64,000 nucleotides of DNA from Tetrahymena thermophila SB210 (lineage: Eukaryota > Ciliophora > Oligohymenophorea > Hymenostomatida > Tetrahymenidae): positions 186,001 to 250,000 of the forward strand of contig NW_002476361.1 in assembly GCF_000189635.1 (NCBI RefSeq). Direction: 5' to 3'. Shown piece after piece: positions 12,691 through 27,900 of this stretch. The first letter of the stretch is position 1. Each line of letters begins with the position of its first letter. A model generated the notes under the pieces. The model was not told the origin of the DNA and ran no database searches. It saw nothing but the letters and a program-made list of their open reading frames with translations. The position numbers were made by a program, and so were the translations under genes.

Positions 12691-12959
12691 AATTATATTG
12701 TATTTTGAAAACTTCTTAATATTTCATTCAAACAAAAAAATAAATAAAGTAAAGGAAAAAAAGATATCAAAAAACATTAATTATTAGATAATTAATTTAA
12801 TAAATAAATATATTGAAATATTATTAAATAAACGATTAGAAAAATAGATAAATAGATACAGTTTGTAGCTCTTAATTTTAATATAGCTTTTAAAATAGAA
12901 TTTTAGCATAAAATTAACAAAAAACTCATTTGCATTATTCAAAAATCAAATTTCCTAAA

Positions 12960-15900
12960 ATGGTAAGAAGGATACTGCTATTCTTGAGTCTACTTTATAA
13001 TCATTTAGTAGATTCGCAGACTTCTTCTTCTCAGATTTAGCCCATCTTAACAACAAACTTAAATACAGAATATAATGGCCAGACATACTATTAATTCTCA
13101 TTTAATTATACAGGGTAGGCCGTGTATGATGGCAATGCTAGAATTGTTGTTACATTCCCTGATCAAATCACATTAAATTTATTCCCCGCTTATTTGGACT
13201 GCCAATTTTAAGTTAAAAAGACTTATAAGACAGTAAATTGTGATTATAATAACAATGGAGAAGTCATTGTTTATGTTGGTAATTTAAGCTAAGGCACTAA
13301 TAATCTTGCTATTGGAAGCATTTAAAATCCTAATGGAATAACAGGAACCTCATTCTTTAAGCTATGTATATACTATAACGATGTACCTACTAACTGTAAC
13401 CAGAATTTTGGTTAAGTATTCTTTGATAGATCTCCAGGTATACTTATCAATTTTCATTCAAAATACAAATTAGAAGATTATATTTTTGATATTCGAAAAA
13501 TTAAATCAAGATATATCAACCATAAAATTTATAACAGAATCACTCACATTTCTAGCTTTAATTTTTTATATTCAATAATTAAGTAAATTCTATTAGTAAG
13601 TAATATAAATAAGGTTTAATTACAATATGTTGAATTATTTCCATAAATCATGAATTGAAAATTTTATCATTTTTATTTTGCATTCTTGCATTTTATTAAT
13701 AATAAAAAAATATTTTATCTTAAAGTTTGACCATTATCTAATTTACTAAATTAAACTAAAAGACTAAAAAATTAAATTTTATTTCTGAGATAATATTATT
13801 TTAAAATGAAAAACCTAAATTCAATTCCTATTTTATAAAAATAGCTAGTATGGTATCTGGAAATGTTCAATTCAAAAGTTCATTGATAGTAGGATAGGGA
13901 AGTTCATGGATTTTTAATTTTAGTCTCAAAGGTTTAATATATGATGCAGGACTTTACAGTATAAGGATAACTTTTCCAAATGGGTTTACAACTTAACAGA
14001 CTATCTGCGAAGTTGATGGAAATCCTACATAAAGCAAAAGCATTGTTCTTTTCAGCTAAAATGTAATAGAATGCTAAAATATTAATAAATAAATGTCAGG
14101 TTCTTAAGAAGTTAGAATCATAAACATGATAAATCCATTAAGTGCTACTTAATTAACAAGCTTCAAAGTTGAATTACTATAATAATCAAGTGGTATCATT
14201 TTAGAAAGAATTAATATAACTCCAAAACCTTCAATTAGCCTCATATCAGGTATTTGTTTTTATTAATATTTTGGTATATTTAAATTTACATTATTATTAG
14301 GTAGTATGAGTGCTTCATTATAGTAGTCTGATTAGTACAGTTTATCAAATTCTACTTACACTTTTTATCTTAATCCTTTAACTCTTCTAGGTATAATTTA
14401 TATTTTCAACTTAAACTTAAAATAAATCTAAAAAATATTAACAAAGGTGATGGAGGATCTCTTACTTTAAAATTCCCATCTAGTTATACTTTATGGGCAC
14501 TTAATTGTACATTGCTTAAAGGACTCTAGAGATATTCTGGATCAAATCCTAGTTGCTTTTTAGATTTAAAAAATAATTAATATGTTGTGAACAACTTCTC
14601 TGATGTTAGTCCAGATACCTAAGTTATGATAAATATTGTCTTGTAGACTCCTCCAAGCTAAGGAAGCTATCCAATATCAGTATAAACTTTAAACAGCTAA
14701 GGCTAGATTGTAGACTAAGCTTAATTAACAGGAATAACTAACTCAACATGTAAAATTTCAAATAATATTAACTGGCTCACATTAAATAATATTTTTAATA
14801 ATTATTTTACATCAATTTTTTCTTAGTATTTGGTAAAATAAAAATTTTGAATATCTCATATTGAGTTTCAAATTATATTAGAACAATACTTTATAAATTT
14901 AAATACCTTATACTTCATAAAAACTTTTAAATTATTATAATAGATGGTAGCGCTGCCTAATTTACAGCTCATGCTTTAATTAATGCAGTTAAGTTGAAAG
15001 CAGGCCAGTCAGGTCCTTTAGAATCTACCTTCTTTTTAAAGCATAATTTACCTGCTACTAATTATAAATCAGTAGGTAAAGTTGTTATCAATATCTTCCC
15101 TAAGATTCCAGCTCCTTCTATCAATTATGGTATTATAAAATGCTATTTCTATGGAAATGTTCTAGCTTCCAATTGCAATTATGATGATACTACTTATGCA
15201 GATAGAACTTAAATAACAATCTACACTCCAGAAGACTTTGACTATTAAAACAGTGAAATCCCAATTACTGTAACTACTGAGGGAGCTAAACCAGGATATA
15301 CTGATGGTATTCCTTTAGATCCATTAGTTCAAAGATATCTTTTCCATTACTATTTTTACAATTCAGATGCAGCAGGTGCAGATCCTGTTGAAGTCTACTT
15401 CTAAGAATGGATCTCAGATCCCTTTGAAATTCCTGATTCAGCATTTAAATTTACAGCTATTGTGTAAGAAAGCAACGAATATACTCATTTAAAGTAATTT
15501 ATTAAACTATTTTTGAATTTAACTTTAAAATTTAATCATTTTTTAAATCGTTTTTCATTTAATTACTTAAAAATTTTAAATGATTTAAGCTTAAATAATA
15601 ACTTTTATTAAAATAGCTTTTAAGCTTAGTAGCAACTAACCTTTGTATAGGGACAAAGAAATTACTTAGTACGTGTAACATTCTAATCTTTGACAAGCGC
15701 TTGGGCTATTGGTTAACCATATTAAAATAATTACGAAGTTATCTAGGGATTTCCATGTTATCTTTAAGGAACTGCAGTAACTGCAAAACCTATTGCTTAA
15801 TGTGATTTATACTAATAATCTTTTACTGATCCTTTTATACAAGCATACGGATTTTAAACACTACAAGTTGCATAAGGATAATGGTTTAATTTTGATATTC

Positions 15901-18900
15901 CTGCTATACAAATAGCTAACGTACCAGCTGGTACTGTAGCTAATTTGAGATTTTCAATCATGGAAGAAACCCCAGGAATGTACGAAAATGTGGTTGAATT
16001 ATACTATAAAAATGTTAACTTTGTAATTTAACCTCAGTCATTTATCAATTATAGTTTCAACCCTAATATAGCAACAACTCTAGTCCCTCCTTTTGTAGAT
16101 TAAATTACAAATTTAAGATTTTAATGGTCAGCAGCTGTTTTAAATCCTGATTATCTCATCTATGAAATCGATTAGACAGCCTTCTACGATATAGGAACTT
16201 AATTAGTACCGGCTGCGAATTGTGATGGAAATACTTGTATAACTTTTAAAAAGAATGTGTAGTACTTTGTAGTATATCCAAATACTCCTTTAACTTAACA
16301 AATAATTACTGATATAAACCAAATAATTAGAAATCCTAACTATTCAGGCAGTTTTGTTTTTAAAGTTAGAGCTATGAAAGCAGGAAGAGTTGTAAACAAG
16401 CATACTTTTAATGTAAATATTGCTTCAGCGGCAATTACCACTAAAATATTTGATGTAGTTCCATAGGCAAATGTTTAAAACGACGTTAACACTGTCATTA
16501 GATAAAATGAAGAGCATGAATTTTATATTTAATTTACTACCATTACTGAAATGCCAAGAGACTCATTAATAAAATTTACTTTCCATAATATTTAAACTTA
16601 AGTTTAGTAATATAAGAGACACTTTAACTACTGTAAAATAGTTTCAGGCTTACAACCATATGATCAAACTCCAATTTAATGCAATGTACCAAATACTCAA
16701 GTTTTCTAAGTAACCCATTTTGATTATGTACCTGCTGGTACCTAGATCGAGGTTCATTTTAGATTACTAAATTAAGGCGGTCCTGTTCTTAATCCTTCTG
16801 TAGATATTGAGACTTTCTATGGACCTTCAAATACAAATCTAATTGATTCAACTTATGCCATACCCGATAACACACCTAATATCTCTACAAATAATTAAGA
16901 CTCTTAAGTTGAGTTTAAAGTATTAGATCAACCAGTGAGATAAGAAAAAAGAGAAAAGAGCTATGTTGGACCAGTAATCATCAATTTTGCAACAAATAAT
17001 CTCTAAAATCTAAAGTATATTAAGGTAAAAACTTATTTATAAAATTTTTTCATAATTCACTAATTTTATTTATAAAAAATATTTCTAAACTAAATTTTGA
17101 TAAAATAAAAATTAGGTAACATTTGATAATAATTTTTCTACTCCTAGAAGTTATGGTGTAGATTCTTTAATATGCCTGATAAATGAAGTTAGGTTTTTAT
17201 GCAGCTATACCATAAATCCAATGATAGTAATTATTGACATGACTTCTAACACCTTATCTTTGCTAGCCTAAAACAATAGATTATCTATCTCAACAGAATA
17301 TGTATCTCCCTTAGATGGTATTTTACATCCAAGTGTTGAAGGATTTTATCCAATACATATTGAAATGTCAGATTAAAATGGTGTTTTAAATCAAGCAACT
17401 AAATGGATGTTTATAAAGGCACCTAAATTCTAGTTCATTTATATTCAAAGCGTTATTAGAAATCAAAATAGAGCTAATATGTTTTATGTTAATTTCAAAA
17501 CTACTCAACCAGTGCCTGCTTACAACCAAGGTGGTAGAATATAGATTGAATTCCCTACTGTTGATCCTATGGGTAATCCCATGTTTGATCTTTCCTTGGG
17601 CGGTTACTAAAATACAGGAGATAATGTTGGTTGCAGATTTGTTTAACTAGGAACAGGAGATATAGGATTAATAAATACTTGGAGATGTCGTTTAATCAAA
17701 GCTTAGTCACTTGGAAATCCAGCTATTGTTGAGATTATTAATTTCAGTGGTTTATCTGCATTCACTGAAGTTCAAATGTGGATTGCAAAAGTTTTCAACC
17801 CTCCTAATTTTAATTACCCTACTTAAACTGCCTTACAAGTAATGGATGCTAATATTGCTATCAATATTTACCAATAAAATACCCTAACAGGCGAATTGAA
17901 ATATATTCACTACGATTATTATAATGTTTTTATGGATATTAGAGATGACCCAACCCTTCACAATTGTGTCCATCCATTTAGCTCCTAAGTAAATAATTAG
18001 GTATGGGAAACAGGATCTATGGTAAATAAATAACAAAAATCAATGGTAAATTAAGTTTTTTATGATATTACTCCGTTTGCTCCTGGGGACTATTACATAG
18101 TAGAGTTACCAAACAATCCTCTATTACAGCCTGATTGGAAGATGTCTACATGTTCAACCTTCTATGACTGGTGTTTAACTTTCCCTTAAATTAACTGGGT
18201 TGTTATGCATGTAAATACAAATTTAGCCGCAAACACTATGTATGCAAGCAATGATGTTTTTAGTAAATATTAATTTTTTATTTATTTATATTACACAATA
18301 TTTAAAATATTCTTAATAAATTTAATAAAATAGTTTAATTGTTACCATAAAGCATACCCTAAGTTACAACTACTTACAATTCATATGTGTGGTAAAATAG
18401 ATTCTTTGTAGGAATAGTCACTAATTAGATAACTCCTTAACAATGGCTTTAATTAATTGGCTAAATAACAAATGCTTAATTGGTTTAACTGGATTCACCA
18501 ATGAAATTAGTTAAAAGTAGAACTAGAGTAGAGGTTAACTTTAATTTTACAGTATAAAATTTTATCCCATATACAGGAGCCATATAGATAAGATTTCCTG
18601 CTAGAATTCCTTCTATTTAATCTCATTGTAGAAGCTCTATAACTGTAGGATCAGGTCTTCAATAAGCGTCAGGAAATTATGGTAATGTAGGTTGTCTTGT
18701 TTAGGATACTAATACATGGGTAATCTATGGATTTTAAAATGTAAATCCCCTAACAAATATTAAAATCTCAGGAATAATTGATTTACCTACAGATGGAAAT
18801 GCAGGATATATTGGTAATTTAGATGTTATCACATATGGAACTCATGAGTATTAGAATATTTTTAATCTTGGATAAATCATTGATAAATCTCTAAGCATTC

Positions 18901-21900
18901 CAAACAGTGGATTTTCAATCAATAACTTCTAAACAAAAAAAATAGAAGATGTTGACCTTCTTCATATAGAGACTTAAGCATTGAGGGTATCAGCTACAGT
19001 AAATATTTAATATTTAACTTTAATTAATTTAAATCAAATTTTAAAATATTAAAAAAAAGAGTCCTTTAAATTTCAAGTTTTAAGTTGGATAAAACATATT
19101 TGCAAATCAAGGTAGAATAAGATTGATGTTCTACTAATTCTCACAATTATCTTTCAATGACAACAGAGGTAATCCATTCTAGTATTAGCCAACAAGCCAA
19201 TATGTTTGCAACATCTAAGTCGTATTGACTGGAGAGAATTATGGCTGTAAAATGGAATCTATATAACTTATTAATAAAGGACCTAACTAAATTTACTATC
19301 AGTTTTAAATGATTCCAAATAGTGATTTAGCCTCTACAGTTGATTATCTATTCTTGTTGACAACTATTAATGGTAATGGACAAGATGAAGGTTTAGTTTT
19401 CCCTAATTCAGGTTTACCATATAAAGTAAAAATTAGCTAATTAAACTATAAATTAAATTTTAAGTAATAATAATTTAATAAAAAAAGATTGATGTTTCAA
19501 TGGCTCCTAATCAACCTTAAAGTGATAGTGATTACACTTTACACGAACATTTATATTACTAAGTATATGGTAGTCCCTTTACTTACTTGAAATTTACTAG
19601 TTATATAACTTTACAGTCTGAAATGAATCTTTTTATTGTCACATTTTAAGCTAATTAAGCGATAAGACATGATGATACATTAATAATAGAAATACCGACT
19701 ACTTCCATAGATCTTTAATATAATTTATTCTCTGATGATGGTGGTTTGAATTTAAATAATATGGATGTAGTCCCTGTTGATATTATAAACATGTCAGCTA
19801 GCTATCCAAACCCCACAATTAATTGTCGTATATCTAGAGGTCTTTAATTGAAAGGTATTCCTCTTAAATTTTTATGCAGTGAATTTAAGTCAAATGGGGT
19901 ATTAACTAATCTTAACCCTAGCGATTAAATGTCTTTGGCATTTAATATAATGAATCCAACTGTTCCAGCTAATCATTACTCTATTCCAGCTACTGTTTAC
20001 ATAAGAAGGAATTACTAGAACTCAAACGAAATCTTATACTGGGATCTTGTTGAGAATGCCTTTTACATTCACTTTTGGAGTATATTTTTATTAATTTCTT
20101 TAAATTAAATTATAAATAAATAAATAATTAATTAATTAATTAGATCCATAAGTTATTACTGGAGTAAATGGTGATTTTAACTTAGGCCCTGTTACTACAA
20201 CAGTTTGTGATACAAACACTGATTTTAAGTTTAGAGTGCAAAATAGCTAAAATTTAATATATAACAATGATGATGCTTATATTTTGAGATTTAGTTTTGA
20301 GACAATTGACCCATAATATCTCCATATTAAAAACTGTGCTTATGTATTAACTGGCTCACCTGCAAATAGTTGTGCTATACTTCCAAACCTTAGAAGCATG
20401 ATTGTATGGCCTAATCCTACTAATTTTATGTAAGCTCCTATGTAAGTAACTACTCTAGGCTAAGTTTGGTATACAACTCCTTACAGAGACTAAGATCCTC
20501 AACATAGAGTTATTGTTGGTTACGCATGTTATGTTAGAAACTTATGGAGTGAAAAGATTATTTATTAAGATAATTATCCTGATATTCAACCATAGAGAAT
20601 ATCAACAGTTAATTTAGATATTAAATTTAAAGGAGAAGCTCAATATCATCACTCAAATTAATAGCAAGACTTTTAATTCTTTGTAAGATAGTTTATTTTA
20701 TTAAAGATAAAATTTATTCTCCAAAAACAGAAAATAACAAACAATAAAAAGGATTTCACAAATAAATTATAATATTTTAATTAAAAAATGTAGGTAACAG
20801 CTCCATATTGGTATAATGTTGATATAGTAGCTATTACCTTCCCAGCAAATGTTGGATGGTAATTGGTACAATAATAAAAAAATATGTGTAATGAAGGACC
20901 ACTCTCACAAATATAGATTAATAAATGTTATTTTGATAGCTCATCAGGAAATATAATAGTTTGGATTTATGTTGCATTTAAGGTAAAATTTAAATATTTT
21001 GTAAACAAATTGATATATGTATAATATAAAATATTTTTAGAATACTTATGTAAGCTCTGGTATAGCTAATACTTAAACATTAGTTGTTGAGTCTCATATG
21101 GAAGCATTTTACGTGCCTTCAACAGCCTCGCTTAATCCTGCATACAATACATTTAGTGTAGAATTTTACTCTTGGTCTAGAAGTCCTGGGGCATAAACAG
21201 CTCCATGGTTTAGAAATCCTCCTGTAGTTTTAAATCCTAGTACTGAATAATATGCTTGTTTTAGTGGCACAGGAACAAATCCGGGTTCCTTTCCTGATAA
21301 TCCGATCAATTGGGATAATAATTGGTAAAATGAGCAAAATATAAAATTTGATTATGAATATCACAGGTAAATTTAAATATTTTTATTTACACATTATTTT
21401 TCATGCTTAAATACAAGCTATTTTGGGTGGGGGTTAGATTGATAAGTTAGTTAGATGTGATTTAAAACTAAGACAGAAAATTATCTGTTTTTAAATTATA
21501 TAATTTTTTTAAATTAAAAACTACCCTTAAGATGTCTAAAAGTTTTAAAATTAAATTAAATAAATATTTAGAATTCTAATTTTTATTAAATGAATTATTT
21601 TTAAAGAAATAAATATAATGAAAAAATTAAATTAATGAAAATAAAAATATCATTTATCTAAATAAATTTGATATTCAAAAAAATTATTGTAAATTACCTT
21701 ATTTTAAAAATGTAAATTAATAAAATTAAATATTTTTTTTATTTTTTTAAATCAATCAAAAAAAATATTTTGTAACGAATTAATTTATGAAACTAGATAT
21801 AATGATGAATTCGTTCCATGCTTCACCACTCAGAGAGCTCCTATAAGAATGGATGTTATTGTGCCTGTAGCATTTGCCTCTCTTTATGGTACCACAAACT

Positions 21901-24900
21901 ACCATATTTTTGATTTCTTTTATGGAACAGATGTCGTGATTCCAACACCTGTTGAATATCAAGATTATGTCTAAGATAAGCTTATTTGCTATGTGAATAA
22001 TGATAGAGTTAAATGCACTAATGATAGTGTTAAAAATAAAATTAGGTTATACTTCCAAACATAAATTGCTGTTAATGGAATATTGTTTGTTTACATAACT
22101 GCATATAATACAAATGATATTACATAAGATGGTTTTAGCTATAACAATAATCACAATACAGGCTAATATCAATGGTTATATGAAATCACTTCATTTGGAT
22201 CTGGATAAACTTATTATGGGTACACAACTCCATTCCCTATATTCTTTAATTCAAATGGTGGTATTGTTTGTCCTTTTAGAGGTATAGAGGCTGGTGGTCC
22301 AGCTGATTAATCAACAATCATACCAAATCTTCCTGTTGCTATTTGGTGGTGGCTTAGATTTGCTAGACCTGATATTATTGGTCTTACATTCAACTTTGTT
22401 TTTGTAGATGAAGATAGCAGGTAACTTCCTATGGCGGGTATAACCTTTTGGAATTTAGATAGTGGATCTTCTTATCCATGTTCTAGAGGTATTGCAGGAG
22501 GTCAAAGAAATCCTGTTAGATGTATTATTGAAAACGGAGATCCTACAGGATGGAGTACACCTATTCGTATTCATGTTTTTGATTTTAACTATTAAATGGG
22601 TAATAATGAAGTATTCGGTTTTCTTTTTGGTGGTTTGAATAATTTACTTGAATTTACAGTTGAAGCTTGGGGAGGAAGTGCAACATTTAATTAGCCTTAT
22701 GGAAATTAGTTTATGGGTAGTCTAGTGTTCAATCAGTAAATTTTTTATTAACTTATTTAGTTTTTTATATTCAAAGCTCAAACTTAAATTCTAAATTATG
22801 AAAATGTTTTCATACTTTTTATTTTATTATCAAGATGGTGGGGTCCAACTTCATATTTTTGCTAAGGTAGCTGTGATCCTGCAACTTGTGCAAATTCTTA
22901 AAATAATTGCAATTACGTATCAAATGCAAATATGTTCCCTTCTCGCCCTGCATACATGGCTGGAAACTAGCTAACATTCTAGAACTTTTGCATAACTGGA
23001 ACTTAAACTACTGTTCTAATAGAAGTTGTTATATAAAGTACATATATATTTTTGAAGATTCATTAATTAAAAATTTACAAAATTACAAAATAGAAAAACC
23101 TGTTTGGGATACAAGTTATGAAGAGCTATGCACAGTAGATTTCCAATTTAATGTTAAAGATATGTTTATTTTTGAATAATATACTTGGCAAGGAAATCCT
23201 ACACAAAATAATTATGTGAAAAAATATTATCTTTACTATGATTTCTCAAATGGAAAAACACAATAGTAATTTTGTTTATTTTTCAAAAATATTTTTTAGT
23301 TTTAAACAATTTTTAAAACTAAAAGTAAAGTTAAAAATAATTAATTAATAAATTGAATTATATATTATAAAATACTAGATTATATTTTATAAAATAAATT
23401 TAACAATCTTATTAAAATATAGATATACTATGGGATACTTTAAATGTAAGCATTACAGAGAACCTATTATTGCTCACACTACATGCGGTGATGTAAATTA
23501 TGCACCTGCTAAATGGTATGCCAGATACGAAACCACCACTCATTATATTTGTGAAAATGCTTCAAATAATGCTAGTTGTAATCCAAGTGGTGGTCAAAGG
23601 AATGAGTTAGTTGCTGCGTAAAATACTGTAAGTATAACTTAATATAATAATGGATGGGATTACAAAATATGGCATTATAATACATAAAATTGGTTAGTCT
23701 TAGCTGTAAAATTATCTGATATTATGAATTATAGTCTTGTTGGAGGAACAACTTATTCTGCTGTATTAACTATCACTTTAGACGGTGCTTATACTCAAAA
23801 TACTGGCTCTAGACCCTATTCATGTTATATTATAGAGGGCTTAAGAATGTCAGATCCTAGATTTCTTGGTGCAGAACCTTACTGTAGTGTTGTATCAGAT
23901 CCAAACGCTCCTGGTGTAGAAAACTATATGTTTATGATCACAAACTGGGATACAATAGTACAACAAGAATATGTCAGAATTTTATTTAATATGTAAGTAT
24001 AATAAGTTATCTATGCAAATCCTATTGTATAATACATACCTGGTGCATACGGATCTTGGATAAATTCATATGCAAATATGGAGGCTTATAATACAGGATA
24101 AAATGGACACATGAATTCTAGAGATAATCCTACTTTATATACTTAATGGATGTGCGATTCATAAATGCAAAGAATGAATGTCAATTATTTTAGCTGGATA
24201 GGTGCAAATACTGTTTTAAATTTTGATGTTTTTGTTCCACCAATGGTAATTAACTTTTAATAAAAATAAATAAACATTTTTTATCTTATAATTTCTCAAT
24301 AATTAATTAACTTAAAATAATTTAATTAATTTTCTAGTTATTTATTATTTAAATAGTTGAAAATTAGCAAATAATTTAAAGAGGATAAGTTTAAAATTTA
24401 TTTTCTAGAATTTGTTAAGTATGAATAATAATAAAAATTTTAACTTTATTTTTGAAATATAAAGGTTTTTAAATTTACCCTCCTCTACTATAATATTTAT
24501 TTATATTTTTTAAAATTAATTTTAAATAAATTTTATTAATTTTTTTTATAATAAATACCAAAATATTTTAAAAAGAATTGTGGTAATTTCCATTACGATG
24601 ATGGTTATAATTGTGTTTACACTTAATGCATTTAGTTAACTATGTTTGGTATGTAAGACTTGTTTGTAGGAACACCTACTTCAGTCTAATGGGCAAGGAA
24701 TGGAAATGTAGACCCTCTTTGCTAAGGATTTGGATTGTCATAATCTAAAGGTTATTTGATATGGACTTTTTGCTTTTCTCTTTCTTATCATGCCTGCATG
24801 CCAACAAGTAATATATTTTTACTTTATTTTTTATAAATATAAGATAAATGGAGAAATTAATATATTTAGAAGCTTTAAAATAATTTTAAAAAAATTAGAT

Positions 24901-27900
24901 CCTGCAGGAGAAACTTGGAACTTTTAGATAACATTTGTAAATACATAAATCAGATTAGATCGAAATTTTTGGTGGGTACACATGAGAGCTTATGAAACTG
25001 ATTCAAATGTTCATGGATGGCCTTGGTCTGATAGTTGTGCATGGCATTGGGGTTGTGAAATGTTCTGTGTTGATGATGAATATGTAGAGAACTTTTAAGT
25101 TGGAACTAATTTAAGTGTTTAATAATTGTCAAGCACATTAAATTCAATATCAGAAGTTGATTTTACAATTACTGGTTTATTTGAAGCAGTCGGATTAGAT
25201 GTTGGAGTAAATAGAATATTAATTATGCAATTTAAAGGCCCAGATTGGATAGATAATCCTATTTATAATACTCAATATACTCTTTAACAAATTGATTGTC
25301 TTTGTTAAATTAACGGAGGACCCTTCTAGTAAAGTACCTGTGTAAGAAGAATTAGATAAACTGTTGCAGGTAGAGTTTATGATCCTGTAGTACTCTTTTA
25401 CTTCTCTGCTGCTACTGGTAAGCATTTTAAAAATATTTTAATTCAGGACAAATTGATATATTTAATTAAAATAATTACCTTAATTTATTAATTTTTACTT
25501 TCTAATAATTTTTTATTAGTTTTATTTTAATAATTTTGAAGAAATTTTTTAAAGATAAAGTTTAATTAAATTTTTATTGATTTTATATTAAAATATAAAA
25601 TCTGTTGTATAAAAATAAATATTTATTATAATTATTTTTAAATATATTTTAAAAGGATCTACAGTCCGTTGTTCTATTCCAGAAATAATTATTGGCTCAA
25701 CTAATGCTTAAGCAAGATATTTATCATTTAAAATAATTAGACCTTCTATTTATGAATGGTATGGTAAAAATGGTGAGTAATTTAATTCTAGAATAAAGAC
25801 GGATTATACTTTTGTTATTACAGGAAATGCGTTTACTAATGATTTAAATATATTTTATGATCCTTCTGTCTTCTACATAGGTAGTTAAACTACTTAATTA
25901 TTCGTTGGCTACTATGATTTATAAGTTTAAAATATTAATAATTTAAATTAACCTTATCTTTACTTTAGACATGCTGATATTGGGCCATTAATGACAGCTG
26001 AATTATGTTCAGATGCAGGATTATGGAATAGTGGATATAATAAGTTTTATAATTTACACTCTAAGGTTTTAATTTGTTAGAGAATAAGTAGTGCTACTAC
26101 AAATGCAGTTATAGGTGCAGGTAAAAATCTTTATTTTGAATAATGGAAATCTTAGACTACTTCTGATTATTTTTACTATGTTTATGCTTACTAAAACGGA
26201 TAATTAATGTAATAATAAACTTCAGCTCCCATACCTAATGTAAATTTTTAGCCTATCAATTCTAATGGTTTCTAGGTGTTGCATTTCTTCTACTATGATT
26301 AGTACCCCTAAGATAAAGGTATTTTCGCAATTTAAGTAGGTTTAAGAGGCTTCCTTTGGCGAGAAACAAGAGATGGTGGTAGATTAGAAGTTTGGTTGCC
26401 AAGATCTCAGGTTACAGGCATTACTCAAAGTAATTTATTTAAAGAATAAATGTAGAATTTTTAAGTATTAAATATATTTAGTTTATTAAAAGAATGCAAA
26501 CTAAATAAAAAGCTTAAAAAATATAAATTATTTTTTAGAAAATAATTAACATCTTTTATGTTTTTATCAAATTTAATAAAATTTTATTTATTTTTAGAAA
26601 CATTTTTTATTTCATTTATTCGAAATATTTTGAAATAAATAAATAATTATGATTAATTTAAAATTTCTTGAACTATTTTTAATTAAATTAGGTTGTACAG
26701 CGAGAGTTGAAAAATAATTTCAATATGTTTTATGGTGCTATGTTGATAATAGAGATGCAAATAATTGGATTTTAGTAGTCAATAATTTGTTTACACCATT
26801 TTAAACTCCAAATTTTATAGATATTTACTTTTTTATGACGAATCCTTCTGGAGCAGCCAATAGAGTCATAAACTATACAGTTAAATTTTACTATAATTAT
26901 TAATCTGATTCAGATTATAAGATCTAGCTTTAAGATACTTATACTTAAACAGATTTTAACTTTGATGAATATGATGCAGGAAAAATAAGAATTCCTCCTT
27001 CAATGTCTTACTTCTATGGATTTAGAGTCAAATAATTTATGCAAAATTTTTATGAGCTAAGATATTATGTTAAATATCTTACTCAAAAAGTATGGTATCA
27101 TACCTCTTAGTACATTTTACTTTATAATTTTATTAATTTTAATAAAATATTTTCATTATTAAAAGAATTTATAATTTTGATGGTTGCGCAATGCCTGGAT
27201 ATGATTGCAATGGAAACCTTGATGTAAGAGTTAGAGAACACGATACAGTTATCTTAGGTAGATACAGGTATCTTGAAACTAACTATTTTTTATGGTTAAA
27301 TTAATTATTTAAAATAAAGGGAAATAGAGGATAGAAACAGAGGAGATTTAGGAAATGGATTCCAAATAAATTAATCTAATTACAGACCTTGGAACTAAAA
27401 TGCATTTTTAGAAATTATAATTTCTTAAAGAAATTTTAATTCTCATATCGGTTTATGGAAACAAAATAGTGCTTATTAATATGATATGATTAGAGTTGTT
27501 GATACTGCATAAGCTGCGTAATACAATTTTAAATAATTTTATTTTTAATTTACAGATTAAATGAAATAAACACTTTTTCTTTTAACAGAATAACCGCTAA
27601 AAATAATGACCAACAATAATGGACAAGATATATAGACAAATCTACTAATGTTTAAACAGATGCACTTTATTTAAAATATTTTTATTTCACAAATTAAATA
27701 CATTAACAGCCAACATCTTTCTAAATTGCAATACTCTTTAAGTATGGATGTAATGTTGATTACCCAAGAGCATACTTTGAGCTTAAATTCCCTATAATGG
27801 CTGTTGCAAATATTCCTGGAGCTGTTTAAGGAGGATTTATTCCATGTTAAATTTCGCTTATATTAGAGTAAAATCCTAATAGAATAAATTCAGCTAGATG

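Noticed and set aside
21421..21440. Telomere-like ggggg-ttag patch
   Set aside because: Only a single G-run, with no tandem TTGGGG units, and it sits inside an intron of a continuous gene.
23430..23996. Separate small genes inside the giant gene (ORFs beginning MGYFKCKHYRE and MNYSLVGGTTY)
   Set aside because: They are pieces of one exon divided only by TAA/TAG, which encode Gln here. The upstream exon joins in frame across the intron 23266-23421.
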